This document shows, one piece after another, positions 33,851-42,934 of a stretch of 43,919 bases of DNA. Source of the DNA: Candidatus Hydrogenedentota bacterium (GTDB lineage: Bacteria; Hydrogenedentota; Hydrogenedentia; Hydrogenedentales; JAGMZX01); assembly GCA_018005585.1 (NCBI GenBank), contig JAGMZX010000001.1, forward strand, positions 27,077-70,995, written 5' to 3'. Positions within the stretch are counted from its first letter, which is position 1, and every line of letters begins with the position of its first letter. Below the pieces are notes generated by a model that worked only from the letters and a program-made list of their open reading frames with translations, made no database searches and was not told where the DNA came from. Made by a program: the position numbers and the translations under genes.

Positions 33851-36574
33851 ATGACGGATAAGATATATCTCATCGATGGAATGGCCTTCGCGTTCCGCAG
33901 CTTCTATGCCATACGCGCGGACCTGACGGACGCGAAGGGCCGCCCCACCAATGCCGTGTACGGGTTCGCGCGAGTGCTGCTCAAGCTGCTGCGCGAGCAC
34001 GACCCGGCGTACGTCGCCGTTGTCCTCGACGCGCCCGGCGAGACCTTCCGCGACCAGATGTACGCCGCGTACAAGTCAACACGCCGCGAGACGCCGCCGG
34101 CGCTGCTGAGCCAGTTTCCCATGATCCGGGAACTGGCCGAGGCCATGAATATCACGACCTTGTGCGTGCCCGGCGTCGAAGCCGACGACGTGATCGGAAC
34201 GCTGGCGCGCCAAGCGGAGGCGCAAGGCCTCGACGCCGTCATCGTCTCCGGCGACAAGGACCTGCTTCAACTCGTGAGCGACCGCGTTGTGGTGTACGAT
34301 CCCGGCAAAGGCGATGCGGGCGCATGGCTGAAACGCGAGCAGGTGGTGGAACGCTTCGGCGTGGGGCCGGAGCACGTGCCGGATGCGCTCGCGCTGATCG
34401 GCGACACGGCGGACAATGTCCCCGGCGTGCGCGGCATCGGCGAGAAGACCGCGAAGACGCTGCTGGCGAAATACGGGTCGCTCGACAATTTGTACGCCCA
34501 TCTCGAGGAACTGAAGGGCAAACAGAAAGAGCGCCTCGCCGAAGACCGCGACCAAGCCTACTTCAGCCGCGAACTCGTTACGGTACGCATCGACGTGCCG
34601 CTCGATGCCTGTATCGCGGATTGCCGCCGCCGCCCGCCGCAGCCAGACCGCATCATCGAGGTCTTTGGCGCACTCGAGTTTCATTCCCTCGTGAACGAAA
34701 TACTGCCGGACACGAGCAAGGAATCCAAGAACGAACAGGATTACCGGCTCGTGCTCACGGAGGCGGAGCTGGATCGCGCGCTGGCGGAGATGCGCGCCGC
34801 CGGCGAATTCGCCATCGACACGGAGACCACGTCCACCGATCCCATGCGCGCTGAACTGGTCGGCGTCTCGCTCAGCGCAAAGGAAGGCACGGCCTACTAC
34901 ATCCCCGTAGGGCACACGCCGGAGGCGCTGTGCAGGCAGCGTGACCCGGACGACCTCACGTCGATTGAGCAGCTCACGCCCGCGCCAAGGAAGACCGTGC
35001 TTGAGCGGTTGCGCCCTCTGCTGGCCGATTCCGCGTTCGGCAAGATCGGCCACAATATCAAGTACGACCTCGTGGTGCTCGCGCGCGCGGGCGCGCCCAT
35101 GAACGGAATCGCCATGGATACCATGGTTGCGTCCTACTTGACAGACCCCTCGCGGTTAAGGCACAATTTAAATGAAGTCAGCCTCCAGTATCTCCAGCGT
35201 AAGCTGATCCCGATAACCGATCTGATCGGCAAGGGTTCTAAGACTATCACCTTTGATCACGTTTCCGTTGACCGTGCGTGCGAGTATGCGTGCGAGGACG
35301 CGGATATGGCGCTGCGGCTGGCGGCCGTATTCCGGCCGCTGTTGCGGGAACGCCAGCTGGGGTCTCTGTTCGACAACGTGGAACTTCCCCTGATCCGGGT
35401 GCTGGCGCGCATGGAACAGCGGGGCGTGGCCCTGGACCTGAACCTCTTCGCCGCGTTGCGCGAAGAAATGGAAATGCGCCTGGGGGCGCTGGAACGCGAA
35501 ATAGTTGAATTAGCCGGAGAGCCGTTCAACATCAACTCTCCCAAGCAGCTTCAGGAAATCCTGTTCGGCAAGCTCGGGCTCCGGCCGGGCCGGAAGACAA
35601 AGACGGGCTTCTCCACGGATGTGGAGGTGCTGGAAGAACTGGCCCGGGAACATCCGCTGCCGGAAAAAGTGCTCGAATACCGAACGTTGGAGAAGCTGCG
35701 CGGAACGTACGTGGACGCGCTGCCCAAACTGGTGCATCCGGAAACAGGGCGCGTGCATACGTCGTTCAACCAGGCCGTGGCAGCCACGGGCCGGCTCTCG
35801 AGCAGCGAACCGAACTTGCAGAACATACCGGTTCGCACGGAGATCGGGCGCCGGATCCGGGAGGGATTTGTCCCCGGCGGCAAGGACATGTGTTTGATAT
35901 CAGCGGACTATTCACAAATCGAGTTGCGCATACTGGCGCATCTGTCGGCTGACAAGAATCTGCGGGATGCCTTCTTTGCGGACGCCGACATCCACCGGGA
36001 TACCGCTGCCCGCGTCTTTGGCGTAGCGCCGGAGCGCGTCACGCCCGAGATGCGGCGTCAGGCAAAGGCAGTAAACTTTGGCGTTGTGTACGGCATCAGT
36101 CCTTTTGGGCTGGCTCGTAACTTGGGCATTGCGCAGACCGATGCGGCGCGTTTCATCGACGCGTACTTCGCGCAGTACCCGCAAGTGCGCGCTTGGCTTG
36201 AGGCCACGATCGAGCAGGCCCGCGCCGATGGCTATGTGACGACGCTGCTGCAGCGGCGGCGGTATCTGCCGGAATTGCAGAGCGGAGACATGAACACGCG
36301 CCGGGCCGCGGAGCGGGCCGCAATCAACACGCCCGTGCAAGGCAGCGCGGCGGACATCATCAAGCTGGCCATGCTGCGCACGGATGCCACCCTCGAGAAG
36401 ACGGATGCGCACCTGCTCCTGCAGGTGCATGACGAATTACTGGTGGAGGCGCCGGCGCAGGCCGCGGACCGCGTGGCCGCCACGATGAAACAGCTTATGG
36501 AAGAGGCAATAACCCTCGATGTGCCGCTGAAAGTCGATGTGGGCATCGGGAAAAATTGGGCCGAGGCGCATTAG
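33851..36574 (+). CDS. polA: DNA polymerase I with active-looking 5'-3' and 3'-5' exonuclease domains
   Basis: The 907-residue enzyme handles Okazaki fragment maturation and repair synthesis. The 5'-3' exonuclease domain (1 to about 290) has YLIDGMAFAFRSFYA, GVEADDVIGTLA, SGDKDLLQLV and the helix-hairpin-helix GVRGIGEKTAKTLL. The proofreading domain keeps D323 and E325 in IDTETT, with GHNIKYDLVVL and YACEDADMAL, so unlike many bacterial homologues it should still proofread. Polymerase motif A is DYSQIELRI (D686), motif B is RRQAKAVNFGVVYG with the Phe that discriminates dideoxynucleotides, and motif C is VHDEL (D861). The ATG follows GGGAAAGG at good spacing; a GTG one codon upstream is an alternative. 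Confidence 0.97.
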   Translation: MTDKIYLIDGMAFAFRSFYAIRADLTDAKGRPTNAVYGFARVLLKLLREHDPAYVAVVLDAPGETFRDQMYAAYKSTRRETPPALLSQFPMIRELAEAMNITTLCVPGVEADDVIGTLARQAEAQGLDAVIVSGDKDLLQLVSDRVVVYDPGKGDAGAWLKREQVVERFGVGPEHVPDALALIGDTADNVPGVRGIGEKTAKTLLAKYGSLDNLYAHLEELKGKQKERLAEDRDQAYFSRELVTVRIDVPLDACIADCRRRPPQPDRIIEVFGALEFHSLVNEILPDTSKESKNEQDYRLVLTEAELDRALAEMRAAGEFAIDTETTSTDPMRAELVGVSLSAKEGTAYYIPVGHTPEALCRQRDPDDLTSIEQLTPAPRKTVLERLRPLLADSAFGKIGHNIKYDLVVLARAGAPMNGIAMDTMVASYLTDPSRLRHNLNEVSLQYLQRKLIPITDLIGKGSKTITFDHVSVDRACEYACEDADMALRLAAVFRPLLRERQLGSLFDNVELPLIRVLARMEQRGVALDLNLFAALREEMEMRLGALEREIVELAGEPFNINSPKQLQEILFGKLGLRPGRKTKTGFSTDVEVLEELAREHPLPEKVLEYRTLEKLRGTYVDALPKLVHPETGRVHTSFNQAVAATGRLSSSEPNLQNIPVRTEIGRRIREGFVPGGKDMCLISADYSQIELRILAHLSADKNLRDAFFADADIHRDTAARVFGVAPERVTPEMRRQAKAVNFGVVYGISPFGLARNLGIAQTDAARFIDAYFAQYPQVRAWLEATIEQARADGYVTTLLQRRRYLPELQSGDMNTRRAAERAAINTPVQGSAADIIKLAMLRTDATLEKTDAHLLLQVHDELLVEAPAQAADRVAATMKQLMEEAITLDVPLKVDVGIGKNWAEAH

Positions 36575-36649
36575 CCGCGTCTTCGGGCCGCGCCGGAACG
36601 ATGCGGCCCGGCCGCGGCGATGCCCGTCACACAATTGGAAAGGTGGAAC

Positions 36650-38101
36650 ATGCCTGAGAAGCCAATGAGCGATAAACAGCAGCGCCAGCGCCGGCCTATG
36701 CCGCGACGCCAGAACCAGGGCGGCGGTCATGGGAACAACCGGCAGATGCAGAACCGCGGGCGTCACAACGCGCCGTACTACAGCCGGCCCGCGCGCGTCA
36801 TGGACGTCGAAAACGAAGAGGTGCATCTGCCCCAGCCCGGCGGTCCCGAGATCGCCATGCGCGATCTCAAGACCATGACGATGCAACAACTGCACGACAC
36901 GGCCCGCGACCTCGGCGTCGACGACTACGCCAACCTGAAGAAGCAGGACCTGATCTTCGTCATCCTGCAGCGCAGCATCGAGAAGGCGGGATCGGTTTAC
37001 GGCGAAGGCACGCTCGAAATCCTGCCCGACGGCTTCGGCTTCCTGCGTTCGCCCGACTACTCGTATCTCCCCGGGCCGGACGATATCTACGTGTCTCCGT
37101 CGCAGATACGCAAGTTCGCGCTGCGCACCGGAGACAGCATCCAGGGTCACGTGCGCCCGCCCAAGGAAGGCGAGCGCTACTTTGCCTTGCTCAAGGTCGA
37201 ATCCGTGAACGGCGAGTCGCCGGAAGTCGCCCGCGAGCGGCTGCTCTTCGACAGCCTCACCCCGCTGTTCCCCGATGAACGTTTCCGCCTCGAAACGGTG
37301 ACCGAAGAGATCGCGCCGCGCATCGTGGACCTGATCGCGCCCATCGGCAAGGGCCAGCGCGGGCTCATCGTCGCCGCGCCGTTCACCGGCAAGACCGTGC
37401 TGCTGCAGAAGATCGCCAACAGCATCGTGGCCAACCATCCGGACACGTATCTGATCGTGCTGCTCATCGACGAACGGCCCGAGGAAGTCACGGACATGCA
37501 GCGTTCCGTGAAAGGCGAGGTCGTCGCGTCCACCTTCGACGAGCCGCCGGAACGGCACATCCAGGTCGCGGAGATGGTCCTCGAGAAAGCGCGGCGCCTC
37601 GTCGAGCACAAGCGCGACGTGGTCATCCTGCTCGACTCGATAACGCGCCTCGCGCGCGCCTACAACACGATCGTGCCCGCGAGCGGCAAGGTGCTGTCGG
37701 GCGGCGTCGACTCAAACGCGCTGCAGCGGCCCAAGCGGTTCTTCGGCGCGGCGCGAAAAGTCGAGGAGGGCGGCAGCCTCACGATCCTGGCCACGGCCCT
37801 CGTCGAAACCGGCAGCCGCATGGACGAAGTGATCTTTGAAGAGTTCAAGGGCACCGGCAACATGGAAATCCACCTGGACCGGCGCCTGATGGAAAAGCGC
37901 ATCTTCCCGGCAATTGACGTGCAGAAATCGCGCACCCGCCGCGAAGAACTCCTCCTCGAACCCGAGGAACGCGACCGCATCTACCTGCTGCTGCGCGTCC
38001 TGAGCCCGCTCGAAACCGCCGAAGCTACGGAGCTCCTCATCGAAAAGCTCAAGAAGACCAAGAGCAACAAGGAATTCCTCGCGATGATGCAGAAGATGTA
38101 A
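36650..38101 (+). CDS. rho: Transcription termination factor Rho
   Basis: The 483-residue hexameric RNA helicase ends transcription of untranslated RNA. The N-terminal about 65 residues are a Gln/Arg/Asn/Gly-rich insertion, then come the Rho N helical domain ([15 protein letters not shown]), the cold-shock-like RNA-binding domain ([33 protein letters not shown], reading FGFLR) and the RecA-like motor. Walker A reads AAPFTGKT (242-249), where most Rho proteins have PPKAGKT or PPRTGKT. Walker B is [16 protein letters not shown]; the Q-loop and R-loop region is SGGVDSNAL. The start is the ATG with AAAGGTGG upstream. A clear terminator follows. Confidence 0.96.
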   Translation: MPEKPMSDKQQRQRRPMPRRQNQGGGHGNNRQMQNRGRHNAPYYSRPARVMDVENEEVHLPQPGGPEIAMRDLKTMTMQQLHDTARDLGVDDYANLKKQDLIFVILQRSIEKAGSVYGEGTLEILPDGFGFLRSPDYSYLPGPDDIYVSPSQIRKFALRTGDSIQGHVRPPKEGERYFALLKVESVNGESPEVARERLLFDSLTPLFPDERFRLETVTEEIAPRIVDLIAPIGKGQRGLIVAAPFTGKTVLLQKIANSIVANHPDTYLIVLLIDERPEEVTDMQRSVKGEVVASTFDEPPERHIQVAEMVLEKARRLVEHKRDVVILLDSITRLARAYNTIVPASGKVLSGGVDSNALQRPKRFFGAARKVEEGGSLTILATALVETGSRMDEVIFEEFKGTGNMEIHLDRRLMEKRIFPAIDVQKSRTRREELLLEPEERDRIYLLLRVLSPLETAEATELLIEKLKKTKSNKEFLAMMQKM

Positions 38102-38128
38102 GCGCGGAAACCGTAACCGATCATTCAG

Positions 38129-38158
38129 CGGCCACACGGCGCAGTGTGGCCGTTTCCA
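38129..38158 (+). terminator. Rho-independent terminator after rho
   Basis: CGGCCACAC (38129-38137) and GTGTGGCCG (38144-38152) form a perfect 9-bp stem, extendable by two pairs, with a 6-base loop, followed by TTTCCATTATTTC. It lies between convergent genes and may serve both. Confidence 0.85.
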
Positions 38159-38185
38159 TTATTTCTTGCAGGAAGACTCTCCCCT

Positions 38186-39571
38186 TCACGGGCTGTAGTA
38201 ATTCCACGTAGTCTTGCTGCGGCGGTACTCGGGACGTGCCCACAGGCGCGGATGGCCGGGCGCAGGGTTCGGTTCGGGATTGTGATAGACACGGAGCCGG
38301 CTGCCGGAAAGCACGATCACCTCTTCGCGCCAGTCGCCGCTGACGTCCGCGACGTAGAGGCGGTCGGCCTGCTCAGGGATGCGGTGCACAAAGGCGCCGG
38401 TGACCGGGTCGAACACGGCCACGTCGCCGGATTCGTGGCGTTCCTTCGCGGCAGCAAGCTGCTTCGGGGCGCCGGTCCAGTCGATGGCCCAGATGACTTC
38501 GACGCCGGAATCGGTCCAACCCTCGGGCGCAACATTGTCCATTTCATATCGCGCGATCAACTTGCCGCGCGCGTCGAATACGAACGGCTTCTGGTGCGTG
38601 TCGAATCGGCTGCGGCACCAGACTTCCAGGCCCGCGCGGCCCGGGTCGAACTCGCCCACGGCGGCATTCTGCGGCTCCCAGCCCTCGTAGTCCGCGGTCC
38701 AGAGCACCTGGTCCTTGCCGCAGAGAAACACGCGATTGCCTCCCCCCTCTTCGAGCACAACGACCTCGAGTCCGGGCAGGTCCGGCCGCACGTCGTACAC
38801 AAAGACCGAATCGATGTGACCCCGGAGCGGAATGGCGCAGCAGAACCCGCCATCCGGTCCAATGATTGTGCCGCCAAGGACCTCGTCGCGGCCGTCGCCG
38901 TCGAGGTCGGCGACGCGCGCCCCGTTGTGCGCGCAAGCCGTGAAATCATCGCGTGACCAGAGTGGCGCGGCCTTGCCCGCTGCCAGGTCCGCGATCACAA
39001 AAGCCGCGACATAACGCCCGGTGCGGTACCCGTCCGCGTTCGTCGCCTGAAGCAGCAGGTCTCGGCCGCCCGCGCCGCGGAAATTCGCGATGACCAGGTG
39101 CTCCCAACGCTCGGCGCCTCCGGGCACAGGCGGTTTTGCGGTCCAGCGTTCCCGGCCCGTTGCGCCATCGACCGCGTGCAAGACACCGTCATTGGTCAGG
39201 TACAACGCCTCCGTCTGCTGGTCGCCGTCGATGTCACCCGCCGCCACGCCCGGGCCGTGGTGCCCGGGCAGTCCCTCGCGTTCCGAGGAGCCGCCGACAC
39301 GGACGTCGACGTCGTGCGCCCATAGCCGGCGGCCATCATGTGCATAACAAGCCACGTGACCACGCACCGTGACGAGATAGTCCGGCAGCCCGTCGTTGTC
39401 CGCGTCCGCCGCTACGATGCCGCCCGCGCTGTCTTCGCCCGGGCCGGGGATGCTCAGGCTGATCTCGAAGGGGTTCACCGCGTATTGCGGCCATTCCGCG
39501 GCCAAGGCGGATGCGCAGGCGAAGAGGCATGCGGCAGACATCCAGCGCGCGGCGGGCATCCGCGTAACCAT
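38186..39571 (-). CDS. Secreted VCBS/FG-GAP-type beta-propeller protein
   Basis: The 461-residue protein has a signal peptide (MPAARWMSAACLFACASALA). Repeated blades carry calcium-type Asp loops: VAADADNDGLPDYLV, VAAGDIDGDQQTEALYL, VADLDGDGRDEVLGG. This is the integrin-like FG-GAP/VCBS fold. The C-terminus (WARPEYRRSKTTWNYYSP) recalls the end of PL11 rhamnogalacturonan lyase-like propellers, but the lyase residues cannot be confirmed by eye. The start follows AGAGGAGGAG. It begins 35 bases after the thioesterase gene and is probably in its operon. Confidence 0.8.
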   Translation of the reverse strand: MVTRMPAARWMSAACLFACASALAAEWPQYAVNPFEISLSIPGPGEDSAGGIVAADADNDGLPDYLVTVRGHVACYAHDGRRLWAHDVDVRVGGSSEREGLPGHHGPGVAAGDIDGDQQTEALYLTNDGVLHAVDGATGRERWTAKPPVPGGAERWEHLVIANFRGAGGRDLLLQATNADGYRTGRYVAAFVIADLAAGKAAPLWSRDDFTACAHNGARVADLDGDGRDEVLGGTIIGPDGGFCCAIPLRGHIDSVFVYDVRPDLPGLEVVVLEEGGGNRVFLCGKDQVLWTADYEGWEPQNAAVGEFDPGRAGLEVWCRSRFDTHQKPFVFDARGKLIARYEMDNVAPEGWTDSGVEVIWAIDWTGAPKQLAAAKERHESGDVAVFDPVTGAFVHRIPEQADRLYVADVSGDWREEVIVLSGSRLRVYHNPEPNPAPGHPRLWARPEYRRSKTTWNYYSP

Positions 39572-39606
39572 GGCGTTTCTCCTCCTCTGCGCAAGCGGGT
39601 CGCGCA

Positions 39607-40023
39607 CTACATCAGGCGCTCGAGCTTCTCCCGCAAGTCCGGCGAAATCTCGATCGGCTTGCCGGCGGCGCGATCGATCCACACGACGATCGACCGCGCA
39701 TCCGCGGCCAGTGTGTCCGTGCCTTCGAAAAAAACGCCATGCTCGAAATGGAACGAAGTGCGGCCGATCTTGCCCACGCGCGTGCCGACTTCAAGCGTCG
39801 CGGGATACCGCACCGGAACCCGGTAATTGCAGGTAATTGACCCGAGCACCGGCCCTTGCGCGGCATGCTGCCAGTCGCCGTCCCACGCCAGCGACCGGAA
39901 TATCTGGATGCGTCCCATTTCGAGATACGTCATGTATTTCGCGTTGTTTACGTGGTTATAGGCGTCCATGTCGCTCCAACGCACGGCGACGCGCACCCAG
40001 TCCCGAAATACCGATCGGTCCAT
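39607..40023 (-). CDS. YbgC/4HBT-type acyl-CoA thioesterase
   Basis: The 138-residue hotdog-fold protein has the 4-hydroxybenzoyl-CoA thioesterase signature RWSDMDAYNHVNNAKYMTYLEMGR; D18 occupies the catalytic aspartate position. The central strand ITCNYRVPVRYPATLEVGTRV is also typical. It should hydrolyse an acyl-CoA in the cytoplasm; the chain type is unknown. Length matches the family. The dCMP deaminase gene is divergent, 143 bases away. Confidence 0.92.
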   Translation of the reverse strand: MDRSVFRDWVRVAVRWSDMDAYNHVNNAKYMTYLEMGRIQIFRSLAWDGDWQHAAQGPVLGSITCNYRVPVRYPATLEVGTRVGKIGRTSFHFEHGVFFEGTDTLAADARSIVVWIDRAAGKPIEISPDLREKLERLM

Positions 40024-40094
40024 CGTTGCCTCCGGTCGTTCCGCCGGCGTCCAAGACACGCGGTACGGCGGCGGACCCGGACTCGCGGACCTTT

Positions 40095-40122
40095 TTGCGC
40101 CTGTGCAACACTTGCGTATACT
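40095..40122 (+). promoter_or_regulatory. Candidate promoter for the dCMP deaminase gene
   Basis: TTGCGC (40095-40100) and TATACT (40117-40122) are 16 bases apart, or TTTGCG at 40094 with 17. The -10 box is good. The start codon is 45 bases downstream. Confidence 0.5.
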
Positions 40123-40166
40123 GGGCGTCCCACGGCAGGATTTGCAAGTGAAAGGCACGGTGCAAC

Positions 40167-40655
40167 ATGTCTGAGAAATACGAACGTCCCTCGTGGGATG
40201 ACTACTTCATGGAAGTGGCGCACACCATCGCGAAACGGGCGACATGCGACCGCGGGCGCAGCGGTTGCGTCATCGCGCGGGACCGCCAACTGCTCGTTAC
40301 GGGGTACGTCGGCTCGCCGATGGGATTCGCCCATTGCGACGAGGCAGGTCATCAACTCAAGCAGGTGGTGCATGAGGATGGAACGACGACGACGCACTGC
40401 GTGCGCACCGTGCACGCGGAGCAAAACGCGATCTGCCAGGCGGCCAAGCTTGGCGTGAGCATCCGCGGCGCAACGCTGTACTGCCGCATGACGCCCTGCC
40501 GCGTCTGCGCCATGCTCATCATCAACTGCGGCATCGAACGCGTCGTCTGCGAGCGCCGGTACCACGCGGGCGCCGAATCGGAGGCGATGTTCCGCCAGGC
40601 CGGAGTGAAGATCGAATACAAGTATGACGAGGTCCAGGAATACGACAAGCAATAG
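40167..40655 (+). CDS. dCMP deaminase (ComEB-like)
   Basis: The 162-residue zinc enzyme converts dCMP to dUMP for thymidylate synthesis. The zinc and catalytic residues are H83-A-E85 in TVHAEQNAI and P110-C111-x2-C114 in MTPCRVC. The N-terminal SWDDYFMEVAHTIAKRATCDR and GYVGSPMGFAHCDE match the dCMP deaminase group rather than free cytidine deaminases. The ribosome site (AAAGG) is about 12 bases from the ATG, so translation may be modest. It converges with the ASPA-like gene, 9 bases apart. Confidence 0.93.
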   Translation: MSEKYERPSWDDYFMEVAHTIAKRATCDRGRSGCVIARDRQLLVTGYVGSPMGFAHCDEAGHQLKQVVHEDGTTTTHCVRTVHAEQNAICQAAKLGVSIRGATLYCRMTPCRVCAMLIINCGIERVVCERRYHAGAESEAMFRQAGVKIEYKYDEVQEYDKQ

Positions 40656-40664
40656 CCGCCCGCG

Positions 40665-41765
40665 CTACCGCAGCGTGATGTTCGTCGCAAGGTCATCCTG
40701 AATGCGCGCATAGAGGCTCGTGGCGGCGCGCACGGCCATCTTGCGCTCCGTCTCCTCGAACTTCCGTTGCGACAACGCCGCGAGGTGGTACACGACGCCG
40801 CCGGGATTCACCATCGGCATGGTCGTCATGCCGAGCACGATGCCGTCGGCCGGCGAAAGCAACGATGTCTGTTCGCGCCCGAAAATGTTGTAGATCGTGG
40901 CGAGCCCCTGGTTCTTGCGCACCAGTTGGCCCGGCCGCACATGAAAACCCAGCAACCCGCCGAGTTCCGAGCGCACCCAGAGCGTCTTTGTAATCGTCAA
41001 TTGGAACGAAGGCGGCTCGGGCTTGCCCTCGATCATGCCCAGGTCTTTCAACGCGTTCAGACAGCCGCGCACGCCGATCTCGACCACGCGCGGCTCGATT
41101 TTCCAGACCTCGCCCGCCTCGAGGATGATCGTCGGCACGCCCGCCTCGACCGCGGCGTACCGCAGCGAACCGCGCGGCCCCTTCGAACTCACGATAAGTT
41201 CGCAGCCAAACGCTTTGGCCAGCCGCTTCGTGCCCGCATCGCGCATGCTGGCGCGCACGTTCGGGTAGTTCGTGCGGCGCAGCGCCGCGCTGTGGAAATC
41301 GATGCCGTAGTCGCACTGGGCCACAATCTCCGTAAATATCGCGTGGGCCAGGCGTCTGGTCAGGCTTCCGTTCGGCGAGCCGGGGAATGACCGGTTCAAG
41401 TCGCGCCGGTCCGGCATATAGCGCGAGTGACGTTCCAGCCCCTGGATATTCGCCACGGGAATGATCACCAGCGTGCCCTTCAGCAATTTCGGCGGCTGGT
41501 CGTAGAGCAGTTCGCGCACGATGCCGATCCCGTTCAATTCGTCACCGTGGATCACGCCCATGATGAAGACGCGCGGCCCGTCGGCGCGCGCCCGCATCAC
41601 GTACACGGGAATCGACACCGGCGTACCCAGGTACGTGGCGCCAAAACGCAGCTGCAGTTCGCGCGTCTGGCCGGGCCGGATGCGTTCCCCCGCAATGACC
41701 AGCGTGCGGCCGCGCCGGCGCGGCGCTGGCGGCTGTTGCGATGCTGGCGGTTCACCAGGCGTCAT
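40665..41765 (-). CDS. AstE/aspartoacylase-like zinc carboxypeptidase-fold hydrolase
   Basis: The 366-residue protein belongs to the succinylglutamate desuccinylase/aspartoacylase group. Zinc ligands H73 and E76 are in IHGDELNG and H158 is in IDFHSA. R125 in DLNRSFPG binds the substrate carboxylate, and the general base is Glu in IILEAGEVW. The C-terminal about 100 residues form a beta-barrel, lipoyl-like domain (GQLVRKNQGLATIYN). These enzymes hydrolyse amide bonds of acylated amino acids or terminal glutamates. It begins 8 bases after the RimK-like gene, so all three genes from 43419 to 40665 should form one operon. A role in trimming glutamate added by RimK is attractive but unproven. Confidence 0.88.
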   Translation of the reverse strand: MTPGEPPASQQPPAPRRRGRTLVIAGERIRPGQTRELQLRFGATYLGTPVSIPVYVMRARADGPRVFIMGVIHGDELNGIGIVRELLYDQPPKLLKGTLVIIPVANIQGLERHSRYMPDRRDLNRSFPGSPNGSLTRRLAHAIFTEIVAQCDYGIDFHSAALRRTNYPNVRASMRDAGTKRLAKAFGCELIVSSKGPRGSLRYAAVEAGVPTIILEAGEVWKIEPRVVEIGVRGCLNALKDLGMIEGKPEPPSFQLTITKTLWVRSELGGLLGFHVRPGQLVRKNQGLATIYNIFGREQTSLLSPADGIVLGMTTMPMVNPGGVVYHLAALSQRKFEETERKMAVRAATSLYARIQDDLATNITLR

Positions 41766-41773
41766 GGCAGACC

Positions 41774-42934
41774 CTACGTTTCCCTGCGGCGGCGGCGCTT
41801 GCGCTCGGGCATCATCATGCGCAGCTCATGAAGGTCGCCGAAACAGAGCAGTTCGTCGCCCGGATGGATCACGGTGTCCGCCTTCGGGTTTGTAATGACC
41901 TGGTCATGCCTCGTGATAAGCATCACATGGATGTTATGCGCGGAAAGCGCGGTGTCGCGCAGCGCCTTGTTCTCGAGTTGCGGCATCCCGCGCACGGTGA
42001 ATTCGGCGATGCCGTAGCCGCCGGTAAGCGCAAGCCGCTGCCGCAAGTCGACCTCGGGGAACAGGACCTGCTGTTCGAGGTGCCGGATGATCGTGCCCGC
42101 AACGTCGATCCCCGTCGCCTTCTCGATACCCTCAAAGCCGGGGGACGAATTCACCTCCAGCACCTGCGGGCCACTCTCCGAAATCAGCATGTCCACGCCC
42201 GCCACGCGCAGGCCCATGATTTGCGCCGCACGCACCGCCGTCCTCTCGTATTCGGCGTCCAGCTTGATCGCCTCCGTCGAGCCACCCCGGTGCACGTTGC
42301 TGCGGAATTCGCCCGGCTGCGCCTTGCGCTTCATCGCCGCCACCACGTGATCGCCCACGACCAGCGCGCGGATGTCCTGCCCCTGGCTTTCCCGCACAAA
42401 CTTCTGGATGAGCACGTTCTGCCGCGCGCTGTGCAGCGTCTGAATAATCGCTTCCGCCACCTTTTCCGTCTCGGCGAGAATCACGCCTACGCCCTGCGTG
42501 CCTTCGAGCAGCTTGATAATCACCGGCACCTCGCCGACGCGCCGGATCGCGTGGAGCACGTCGTCGCGGTCGCGCACGAACGCCGTCGGCGGCAGCCCGA
42601 TGTCGTAGCGGCTCAACATCTGCACGGCGCGCAGCTTATCGCGCGACCGCGCGATGGCCATCGAGTCGTTCAGCACGTACATGCCCATCTGCTCGAATTG
42701 ACGGAGCACCGCGAGCCCGAAAAACGTGATCGACGCGCCAATGCGCGGAATCACGGCATCGAAATCGTGCACGCGCCGGTGGCGGTAGAACAGCAAGGGG
42801 TTCTCGCGCTCGATAAGGATCGAGAACTTCAGCGTGTCCATCACCTGGACTTCGAAACCGCGCGCAATCGCCGCTTCGCGCAGGCGCCGCGTGCTGTAGC
42901 TGCGCCCGGCGCGGCTCAATATGGCAATTCTCAT
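41774..42934 (-). CDS. RimK-type alpha-L-glutamate ligase fused to an RCK_C (TrkA-C) domain
   Basis: Residues 1 to about 295 are a complete RimK ATP-grasp ligase: MRIAILSRAGRSYSTRRL, VIPRIGASITFFGLAVLRQFE, VIIKLLEGTQGVGV, FRSNVHRGGS and the metal-binding QVLEVNSSPGFEGIE. RimK adds glutamates to the C-terminus of ribosomal protein S6. The E. coli protein ends near residue 300. Here about 80 more residues follow, and 305-373 match an RCK_C/TrkA-C domain: LENKALRDTALSAHNIHVMLITRHDQVITNPKADTVIHPGDELLCFG contains the NP-x(5)-I-x2-GD-x-LL signature. A basic tail (KRKRRRRR) ends the protein. The start overlaps the upstream stop by ATGA, showing translational coupling. The fusion is described under findings. 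Confidence 0.9.
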   Translation of the reverse strand: MRIAILSRAGRSYSTRRLREAAIARGFEVQVMDTLKFSILIERENPLLFYRHRRVHDFDAVIPRIGASITFFGLAVLRQFEQMGMYVLNDSMAIARSRDKLRAVQMLSRYDIGLPPTAFVRDRDDVLHAIRRVGEVPVIIKLLEGTQGVGVILAETEKVAEAIIQTLHSARQNVLIQKFVRESQGQDIRALVVGDHVVAAMKRKAQPGEFRSNVHRGGSTEAIKLDAEYERTAVRAAQIMGLRVAGVDMLISESGPQVLEVNSSPGFEGIEKATGIDVAGTIIRHLEQQVLFPEVDLRQRLALTGGYGIAEFTVRGMPQLENKALRDTALSAHNIHVMLITRHDQVITNPKADTVIHPGDELLCFGDLHELRMMMPERKRRRRRET

